A program made the position numbers and the translations under genes. From NCBI GenBank assembly GCA_003694225.1, contig RFKT01000164.1, positions 1 to 12,510 on the forward strand: a stretch of DNA of 12,510 bases. Reading direction: 5' to 3'. Shown one piece after another: positions 7,669 to 12,510 of the stretch. The DNA is from Candidatus Dadabacteria bacterium (GTDB lineage: Bacteria; Bdellovibrionota_C; UBA2361; J135). A model generated the notes under the pieces. It saw only the letters and a program-made list of their open reading frames with translations. It made no database searches and had not been told where the DNA came from. How positions within the stretch are numbered: the first letter of the stretch is position 1; every line of letters starts with the position of its first letter.

Positions 7669-7766
7669 TTATCAGAGAGGTTAAAAGAACCCAGATTTCA
7701 CATCCTTAACCCACTGAATTTTTAGAAAAGTTTCCGGGTGTCCTTTTTCTCACAATCTGGTATACC

Positions 7767-7797
7767 TTGCCTTGCGGTTTTGCTCAAGGCATATAAA
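7767..7797 (+). promoter_or_regulatory. Possible corA promoter overlapping an inverted repeat
   Basis: TTGCCT (7767-7772) and TATAAA (7792-7797) resemble -35 and -10 boxes but are 19 bases apart, longer than ideal. Between and over them lies a perfect 7-bp inverted repeat, TGCCTTG (7768-7774) and CAAGGCA (7785-7791), which covers the space between the boxes. It could be an operator for a repressor or an RNA hairpin from a start site further upstream; the sequence does not decide. Confidence 0.3.
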
Positions 7798-7805
7798 AAG
7801 GGGCG

Positions 7806-7901
7806 TTAGCCTACAGGCTAAATGGTTATATGCTGCTAAAGGCTTTTGGGCTACAATGCAACAGCATATCCGGCTTTGATTTTAACCTAAAAAATCAAGG
7901 C
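7806..7901 (+). promoter_or_regulatory. Structured 5' leader of corA, three tandem hairpins
   Basis: Three consecutive stems fit: TTAGCC/GGCTAA (7806-7811 with 7816-7821, loop TACA); ATATGCTG/CAGCATAT (7828-7835 with 7862-7869, 26-base loop, extendable by GG/CC across a two-base bulge); and an 11-bp stem with one G-U (7873-7883 with 7891-7901, loop AACCTAA). Only 6 and 3 bases separate them. They end about 50 bases before the corA start. Mg2+ transporters are often controlled by RNA leaders, so a sensor is possible. I could not match it to the M-box consensus or to other riboswitches I know. None of the stems is followed by a T-run, so transcription termination is not obvious. Confidence 0.45.
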
Positions 7902-7953
7902 ATTACTTGTGTCACTGCTCAAAATTGCTACTTAAATCGGTTTGTAGGGTACT

Positions 7954-8958
7954 GTGAGTTTAAGGATTTACATATATGACAAAACAAACGGCCTTTCCGT
8001 TTACGATTCACTCGAATCGATAGAGCTTTCTCATCATGAGGCAACTATCTGGATTGATATAGCAACAAAATCGAGGGAACTGCTTGAAAGTGTGGCAAGC
8101 CGCTTTAAGCTACACGAGCTTACCCTTGAAGACTCATTAACCCCCGATCACCTACCCAAGATTGAAAACTACGGCAATCATCTGTTTATGATCATTCGGT
8201 CACTGGCTCCCCAATCTGTTGTAGAGCAGGAAGATGAGGAGGACAGAGATCACAGTGAAGAAGAGGAGTTTACAAGGCAGATAGGAATCTACCTCTCTTC
8301 GAGTTTTATTATTACAGTTCGCTCCCAAGATATCCCGTGGCTTGATGCCATAGGACGCCAAGTAAGACAATACCCGGAGCGTGAACTTGCTGTGGGGCCG
8401 GAGGCGCTAGCTCACCGCATCATAGACATTGCAGTTGACCGGTTTGAGCGCGGATTGGAAGTGTTTGATAGAGAGATAGATGAGCTTGAGGAAGTTGTCT
8501 TTGACAACCCTGATGACTTTGAGATGTATGATATCTTAGATCTAAAAAGGGAGCTTGTGGCTCTTCGGCAAATTGCAAGAGAGCAGCGTATGCTGATACT
8601 TAGGCTTATAAATGAGGGCTCCGGTATTATAAGCAAGGAGTGGAGAAGGTACTTTAGGGATATTGATGACCAAGCCCTCGGAGTTATCAACTACATAGCA
8701 AAGCTTATAGATAATCTTCAGGGAGTAAGGGACGCATACTTTGCCTTTGCCAATGTAAGGCTTGGAGATACCATGAGAATACTAGCTGTTATCACAACTA
8801 TACTGGCGCCTCTTAACGTGATTGTAGGTATATACGGCATGAATTTTAAGGTAATGCCCCTTTTGCACAGCCCCCATGGGTTTTGGATCGTTATGGTTTT
8901 GCAGATTTTTATAACCCTTCTCCTCTTGGTTTATTTTAGGAAAAAGAGGTGGATATAG
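7954..8958 (+). CDS. corA: CorA family magnesium/divalent cation channel
   Basis: A 334-residue homopentameric inner-membrane channel for Mg2+ (and Co2+ or Ni2+ in some members). A cytoplasmic alpha/beta domain (about 1-150) precedes a long helical stalk (about 150-270). Two C-terminal transmembrane helices follow, at about 274-294 and 309-327, with the signature GMN at 295-297 in YGMNFKVMP. The short loop and the positively charged C-terminus (RKKRWI) are typical. Residues 91-105 are strikingly acidic (11 of 15 Asp/Glu), a family-variable surface region. The start is GTG at 7954: the in-frame codons before it reach a TAG within four codons, and the ATG at 7976 is out of frame. AGGG lies only 4 bases upstream. 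The GMN signature argues against ZntB, which has GIN. The gene opens a two-gene plus-strand unit behind a structured leader. Confidence 0.96.
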   Translation: MSLRIYIYDKTNGLSVYDSLESIELSHHEATIWIDIATKSRELLESVASRFKLHELTLEDSLTPDHLPKIENYGNHLFMIIRSLAPQSVVEQEDEEDRDHSEEEEFTRQIGIYLSSSFIITVRSQDIPWLDAIGRQVRQYPERELAVGPEALAHRIIDIAVDRFERGLEVFDREIDELEEVVFDNPDDFEMYDILDLKRELVALRQIAREQRMLILRLINEGSGIISKEWRRYFRDIDDQALGVINYIAKLIDNLQGVRDAYFAFANVRLGDTMRILAVITTILAPLNVIVGIYGMNFKVMPLLHSPHGFWIVMVLQIFITLLLLVYFRKKRWI

Positions 8959-8968
8959 ATCTTCTTTT

Positions 8969-9541
8969 ATGCGCATCTTTTTTGCCATAAAACTCCCTCC
9001 GCAGACATATAAGGAGCTCCGCCTTATAACTAAGGCAATCTCAAAGTCTTTAGGAGAAAGGCTTTCTATTTTTAGGTGGATTCCTCAAGAAAACCTACAC
9101 ATAACACTCAAGTTTATAGGCGAGATTCAAGATAAGAAACTCCCTCTTGTGGCTGATATAGGAAAAGAAGTTGCCCTTAGCTGCTCTACACTAACTGTTA
9201 GATCATCAAACGTTATCCCCCTTCCATCTCCCCAAAAAATCCGCCTCCTTGCCCTTGCATTTCAGCGCATCCCTTCTCTTGACTCCCTTGTAAAAACACT
9301 TAACGCTTCACTACAAAAGATGGGCATTCCTTCAGAAAAAAGGGATTTCCTTCCCCATGCAACACTGGCGAGGGTAAAAAGGGGGAAAACTTTGCCGAAT
9401 ATAGATCTCTCCAGAGACATACCACCTATTACGTTCGAAGCGTCTGAAATCATACTTTTTAAGAGCGATTTAAGCCCTGACGGAGCCAGATACTCGCCTC
9501 TTTACACCTTTCCCTTAAAAAGCCCAATTAATAGGCAATAA
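8969..9541 (+). CDS. thpR: RNA 2',3'-cyclic phosphodiesterase (2H superfamily, LigT/ThpR)
   Basis: A 190-residue cytoplasmic enzyme of the 2H phosphoesterase fold that opens 2',3'-cyclic phosphates on RNA ends to 2'-phosphates; older literature describes a tRNA 2'-5' ligase activity in vitro. Both catalytic HxTx motifs are present: H44-I-T-L in LHITLKFIGE and H130-A-T-L in PHATLARVKR. The first strand, MRIFFAIKLP, matches the usual RLF(I/V)A beginning of the family, supporting ATG at 8969. There is no good SD directly before it. corA ends 10 bases upstream and its last codons carry AGGTGG about 17 bases away, so expression probably depends on coupling to corA. The 3' end overlaps the convergent pgeF by 14 bases. 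Its link to corA is unclear; the pairing may be accidental. Confidence 0.95.
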   Translation: MRIFFAIKLPPQTYKELRLITKAISKSLGERLSIFRWIPQENLHITLKFIGEIQDKKLPLVADIGKEVALSCSTLTVRSSNVIPLPSPQKIRLLALAFQRIPSLDSLVKTLNASLQKMGIPSEKRDFLPHATLARVKRGKTLPNIDLSRDIPPITFEASEIILFKSDLSPDGARYSPLYTFPLKSPINRQ

Positions 9542-10214
9542 AAGCCAAGTTTCTACCCGTTTGTTTCCCCTCTCTTCTATAAGAAAAGAATCTCTCGTCG
9601 CATATAGTACAAATTCCAGATCTATAAAATGTATACGAACGATAAGGCAAAAAATCGCTTACCATATTAAGTATAGTTTGAGAGAGAGAGAGGCTCTCCC
9701 TTCCTCCCCGTTTAGAAACTGCTGCGCACGGTCCTATTTGAGCAATCACTTCTTTCCCTACTTCATAACAGCACTCCTCTGCACACGGGCCAACGCAGAT
9801 TATGACTCCATCTAAAGATGAAATCTTGGAAATACTTGAGAGGGCCTTTTGAACAAAACCGGCAGCAATTCCGCGCCACCCACAGTGCAAAATACAAGAA
9901 ACATCCTTGGCTTTAATTATTACAGGAGCACAATCTGCGGTCTTAACCGTATATGCTCCCTTAGCAGCTTTTTGACCGATGATAAAACCATCCCCATCCT
10001 GCTTTTGTGGCTTTGCACCCCCTTCTGCCAAAACATATAGATCTGAGTGTACCTGATTAAGGACAAAAACGTCCCTCTCTAAAAGATTCCCTAAGAGCGC
10101 TTCTGGTTTTTGCCCGCTTACAGGCAAAAACTCCTTCCCTGTAAATCCGTGCTGTAGGCCGAGATCTGTCAGGTCACTAAAATAAAATATCTTGCGCACA
10201 TAATCGTATTCCAC
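9528..10214 (-). CDS. pgeF: Peptidoglycan editing factor PgeF (YfiH, multi-copper polyphenol oxidase/laccase-like family)
   Basis: A protein of 228 residues from the chosen start. In E. coli this family removes mis-incorporated L-Ser from UDP-MurNAc precursors; older annotations call it laccase or Cu-oxidase_4. Numbered from the longer 235-residue frame, the metal-site residues are H63 in NQVHSD, C102 in TADCAPV and H117 in HCGWRG. The C-terminal CTICDERFFSYRREGKQTGRN (209-229) matches the family's FFSYRR-TGRN ending. The frame extends to TTG at 10235, but the bases after it are a strong purine-rich SD (10220-10232), so GTG at 10214, one base after the rluD stop, is the more likely start. The rluD-pgeF pairing is conserved in many bacteria, including E. 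coli. The 3' end overlaps thpR tail to tail. Confidence 0.93.
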   Translation of the reverse strand: MEYDYVRKIFYFSDLTDLGLQHGFTGKEFLPVSGQKPEALLGNLLERDVFVLNQVHSDLYVLAEGGAKPQKQDGDGFIIGQKAAKGAYTVKTADCAPVIIKAKDVSCILHCGWRGIAAGFVQKALSSISKISSLDGVIICVGPCAEECCYEVGKEVIAQIGPCAAVSKRGGRESLSLSQTILNMVSDFLPYRSYTFYRSGICTICDERFFSYRREGKQTGRNLAFIAY

Positions 10215-10215
10215 C

Positions 10216-11220
10216 TTAACCTTCCTCCTCCTCAAATTTGCTGATAAGGCCTGCCATATCCTGAGGAATCTCAGAGGTAAAGCTCATCTCCCTTTTTGTC
10301 TCAGGGTGTATAAAATTCAAGGTATGGGCATGAAGAGCCTGCCTTCCAAACTTTTTACAAGCCAAATAAAGTCTTTTTGGAAGTCCTGTAAACTCTCCGT
10401 AGGTGCTATCTCCTACAACGGGACACCCTATATGGCTCATATGTACCCTTATCTGGTGGGTTCTACCTGTCTCAAGCTCCACATCTATAAGTGCAGCGTA
10501 GTCAAACCTGCGAGATACTTTCCACTTTGTAACCGCTAAGCTTCCCTCTTTGAGCACAGCCATAAGCACCCTCTTTGTAGGGTGTCTCCCGTAATAGGTT
10601 TCAATAACGCCGCTATCATTATCTCTCAGAGGAGAAGGCCTCTTAGGCAGCACCATTACAAGGGCTTTATAGCTTCTCTTGATAGAACGGGTAAGGAATT
10701 GATCTGCCAAAAAGGCGTGAGCGTCAGGGTCTTTTGCTACAACCATCAATCCGGTAGTGTCTTTGTCCAACCTGTGCACTATACCCGGCCTTTCGCTATC
10801 TTTCGGAAACTTAATCTCGCCCTGCCAATGGTGCATAAGGGCATTAACAAGCGTATTGTCCCTGTTTCCGGCTCCGGGATGGACAACTAGCCCTGCGGCC
10901 TTGTTTATTACAATAACCCTTTCGTCTTCATATACAATATCTAAAGGAAATGGGTACGGCTTAAGCTCAGGGACTGCCATCTCAGGCATATGCACTTCGA
11001 TATGATCTCCCTTTCTTACCTCTCTTGAGGGCTTACAGACAACAGTATCGTTTAATAAAACAAGCCCCATTTTAATCCATCTCTGAACTCGGCTTCTTGA
11101 CACACCCGGCGCTCTACCAAGATCACCTATGTAGCTGGCTACAGCCACATCAAGCCTCAATGGGGATTCTTGCTCAAAATTAAATATCAAGATCTCTTCT
11201 GTACCTTGCGCACACTCCAT
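10216..11220 (-). CDS. rluD: Ribosomal large subunit pseudouridine synthase, RluD family
   Basis: A 334-residue RluA/RluC/RluD-type enzyme. An N-terminal S4 RNA-binding domain (about 20-80; SRSRVQRWIKMG at 41-52) is followed by the catalytic domain. The signature HRLDKDTTGLMVVAK (149-163) carries the catalytic aspartate D152, and the RTHQIRVH motif is at 253-260. In E. coli RluD modifies U1911, U1915 and U1917 in helix 69 of 23S rRNA; the S4 domain plus the pgeF neighbour favour this specificity over RluA, but RluC cannot be excluded by sequence alone. The frame begins at ATG 11220, overlapping ribF by 41 bases, without a strong SD; a later start (for example TTG at 11190) would shorten the overlap. 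The C-terminus FEEEEG is encoded by the same purine run that serves as the SD of pgeF. Confidence 0.94.
   Translation of the reverse strand: MECAQGTEEILIFNFEQESPLRLDVAVASYIGDLGRAPGVSRSRVQRWIKMGLVLLNDTVVCKPSREVRKGDHIEVHMPEMAVPELKPYPFPLDIVYEDERVIVINKAAGLVVHPGAGNRDNTLVNALMHHWQGEIKFPKDSERPGIVHRLDKDTTGLMVVAKDPDAHAFLADQFLTRSIKRSYKALVMVLPKRPSPLRDNDSGVIETYYGRHPTKRVLMAVLKEGSLAVTKWKVSRRFDYAALIDVELETGRTHQIRVHMSHIGCPVVGDSTYGEFTGLPKRLYLACKKFGRQALHAHTLNFIHPETKREMSFTSEIPQDMAGLISKFEEEEG
10220..10232 (-). promoter_or_regulatory. Strong Shine-Dalgarno for pgeF inside the rluD 3' end
   Basis: The minus strand reads AGGAGGAGGAAGG, with the last G five bases before GTG at 10214. It also encodes the terminal Glu run of RluD. 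It decides the pgeF start: beginning at TTG 10235 would translate the SD itself as RRRK. Confidence 0.8.
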
Positions 11221-12133
11221 CTGCCAACTCGATGTCTTTAGCTATCTGAGCCCGAAGGGCATCCAAGCTATCAAACTTTATCTCTTCTCTTAGCCACTTC
11301 AGAAAATACGCTTCAACTATCTCTCCCCTGCATTCAAAGTCCTTGCAATCAGTAACATGAGCTTCCAAAACAGTATCCCCCCCTCCAAGCGTAGGCCTTA
11401 ACCCGAGGTTTATCACGGCATTGTGTAGGTTGTCGTTTCTCTTTACAAATCCTGCATATACCCCCTTTGGGGGCATGAGATGCCTTCCAAAGGCAATATT
11501 GGCTGTGGGTACCAGCGATCTCCTCCCAACTCCAGCACCCCTTACTACACGCCCCACAACAGAATATGGCCTTCCAAGCATCCTTGAAGCCGCATCTAGA
11601 TCTCCCTCCAAAATGCAATCCCTGATCCAGCCGGAGCCAACCTTCCGAGATCCATAGCGGACTACGGGCACTACCTCCGCTTTTCTCCCAAAAGCCTTAA
11701 AGGCAGCCGCTAGCTCATCTGGGGATTTTTTTCTTCCCTTCCCAAAGGAGGTATCGCTGCCCAAAATGAGATATTCCACATTAAACTGCCCTATTAAATA
11801 CTTCTCCATAAAGGTTTTAGCATCCATAGAGCTAAGAGCGTGGTCAAAACGGAGCAGGATTAATGCATCTACGCCTATCTTATCTAAGAGCTGAAATTTC
11901 TTCCGCAAGGATGTAAGATAAAGGCGTGGCTTTTCTTCCCTTAAAACCTGAGCAGGATGTGGATAAAAAGAGATAACAGCACAGGCCGCCTCCGGCAGTT
12001 CGCTATCTCTTGCCTCGAGCACCCGCTCAAGCAAAGCCCGATGTCCAATATGAAGGCCGTCGAAATTTCCAACTGTTGCAACAAGTGGCGAGCCGGACAA
12101 GCGCGACTTTCCTCTAATTAACCTCAATGCCAA
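11180..12133 (-). CDS. ribF: Bifunctional riboflavin kinase / FAD synthetase RibF
   Basis: A 317-residue cytoplasmic enzyme that phosphorylates riboflavin to FMN and adenylates FMN to FAD. The N-terminal nucleotidyltransferase domain has VGNFDGLHIGH at residues 21-31 (the GxFDGxHxGH signature), SFYPHP at 55-60 and GSDTSFGKGRKKS at 125-137. The C-terminal flavokinase domain has IRDCILEGDLDAA (170-182), MLGRPY (185-190), PTAN at 209-212, INLGLRPT at 241-248 and the likely catalytic E257 in LEAHV. Two conserved patches are slightly off consensus: the usual LGFPTANI is SLVPTANI, and the usual SSTxIR is GSGWIR. The core residues remain. The start is TTG at 12133 with GGGGAAG (12139-12145) five bases upstream, and the preceding stop is 2 bases away. 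It overlaps rluD by 41 bases. Confidence 0.95.
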   Translation of the reverse strand: MALRLIRGKSRLSGSPLVATVGNFDGLHIGHRALLERVLEARDSELPEAACAVISFYPHPAQVLREEKPRLYLTSLRKKFQLLDKIGVDALILLRFDHALSSMDAKTFMEKYLIGQFNVEYLILGSDTSFGKGRKKSPDELAAAFKAFGRKAEVVPVVRYGSRKVGSGWIRDCILEGDLDAASRMLGRPYSVVGRVVRGAGVGRRSLVPTANIAFGRHLMPPKGVYAGFVKRNDNLHNAVINLGLRPTLGGGDTVLEAHVTDCKDFECRGEIVEAYFLKWLREEIKFDSLDALRAQIAKDIELADGVCARYRRDLDI

Positions 12134-12135
12134 CT

Positions 12136-12510
12136 TTACTTCCCCAATTCGGCAAGCCTTTTTTTTGCCCTTTTGGCATACACTGATCCAGGGTATTCCT
12201 TGATGATCTTTTTCAGTGCAAGCTTTGCAGACGGCTTGTCTCTAAGCTTTAAGAAGTTTTCAACCTGATGCATAAGAGCCAACGGGGCATAGCGGTGCTT
12301 AGGATAAAGAGAAGCGCACTCATGGAATATGCCAAGGGCTGTTTCATATCTAGCAAGCCTTTCATTCATAAGCCCCAGCCAAAAAAGCACATTGGGAGAC
12401 CAATCAGAGCCCGCTTCTTCTTCCAAGCTTTTCTCCAGAAGATATTTTGCCTCCCCAAATTTGGCGAGCCGAATGGCAGTAAGGGCTTTTCTAAAAAGCT
12501 CCCCCCTATC
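12136..12510 (-). CDS. TPR-repeat protein, C-terminal 124 codons, N-terminus outside window
   Basis: The frame is open from the right edge to TAA at 12136-12138. The fragment is helical, with TPR-like units such as LFWLGLMNERLARYETALGIF, PLALMHQVENFLKLRDKPSA and a closing unit with AKLALKKIIKEYPGSVYAKRAKKRL. The pattern of a helix pair then YP-x-S/H-x-YA-x-A is shared by BamD, YbgF/CpoB C-termini and many envelope TPR proteins. The deciding part (signal peptide, lipobox or coiled coil) is off the edge, so the protein is left unnamed. A BamD-like identity would fit, since bamD sits next to rluD in E. coli, but that is only suggestive. The TTG at 12426 is internal; 28 open codons precede it. 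It is the first visible gene of the ribF-rluD-pgeF unit. Confidence 0.8.
   Translation of the reverse strand, partial: DRGELFRKALTAIRLAKFGEAKYLLEKSLEEEAGSDWSPNVLFWLGLMNERLARYETALGIFHECASLYPKHRYAPLALMHQVENFLKLRDKPSAKLALKKIIKEYPGSVYAKRAKKRLAELGK

Larger units (their letters stand above)
7557..7953. other. Divergent intergenic region between tRNA-Met and corA
   Basis: A 397-base region without a supported protein gene. Its left part (7557-7668) holds the tRNA leader, with a stable hairpin and an extended -10 promoter facing left. The middle (about 7669-7760) is A/T-rich with no structure recognised. The right part (7761-7953) holds a possible corA promoter and four strong hairpins facing right. 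Frames here are short and lack a convincing combination of SD and start. Confidence 0.7.

Noticed and set aside
7806..7901. Match of the corA leader to the M-box Mg2+ riboswitch
   Set aside because: Hairpins are present, but the conserved M-box core segments could not be aligned by eye; kept only as an unknown structured leader.
10215..10235. Extended N-terminus of pgeF from TTG 10235
   Set aside because: The extension would translate the Shine-Dalgarno itself; GTG at 10214 has ideal spacing.
11349..11618. 89-codon second minus-strand frame inside ribF
   Set aside because: It overlaps the flavokinase domain of an intact ribF in another frame, without SD or recognisable family.
1..12510. CRISPR arrays, insertion sequences, toxin-antitoxin pairs, phage or defence genes
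   Set aside because: No regularly spaced repeats, transposase motifs, terminal inverted repeats or defence-type proteins were seen; all long frames are housekeeping genes.

Overview
The window reads as a housekeeping segment of a bacterial chromosome with moderate G+C. No mobile element, phage gene or CRISPR array was seen. The run tilS - ftsH - cdaA - cdaR - glmM - nnr and the ribF - rluD - pgeF block are arrangements familiar from deltaproteobacteria-like Gram-negative lineages. Frequent AGA/AGG/ATA codons and many GTG/TTG starts fit that. The exact phylum cannot be fixed from the sequence alone.

Layout, left to right. Positions 1-7556 are all minus strand and, read in the direction of transcription (right to left), hold: an elongator-type tRNA-Met(CAU) (7480-7556), tilS, ftsH, cdaA, cdaR, glmM and the first 371 codons of a bifunctional NAD(P)H-hydrate repair enzyme that runs off the left edge. 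Positions 7557-7953 are a 397-base divergent intergenic region. It holds an extended -10 promoter facing the tRNA and a series of strong hairpins in front of corA. Positions 7954-9541 are plus strand: corA and thpR, 10 bases apart. Positions 9528-12510 return to the minus strand: a TPR protein (cut by the right edge), ribF, rluD and pgeF, all touching or overlapping. thpR and pgeF converge and overlap by 14 bases.

How the genes fit together. cdaA and cdaR make and regulate cyclic di-AMP, and glmM makes glucosamine-1-phosphate for the cell wall; this is the conserved c-di-AMP/cell-wall cluster. ftsH adds membrane proteolysis. tilS converts the CAU anticodon of tRNA-Ile2 to lysidine-AU so that AUA is read; it sits just downstream of a CAU-anticodon tRNA. 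nnr repairs hydrated NAD(P)H. ribF makes FMN and FAD, rluD modifies 23S rRNA, pgeF edits peptidoglycan precursors, and the TPR protein probably has an envelope role. corA is an Mg2+ channel and thpR an RNA 2',3'-cyclic phosphodiesterase.

No clearly new multi-gene system is visible. The parts most worth a second look are non-coding: the hairpin-rich corA leader, and the tRNA leader with a tRNA-anticodon-arm-like hairpin beside the tRNA(CAU)-tilS pair.
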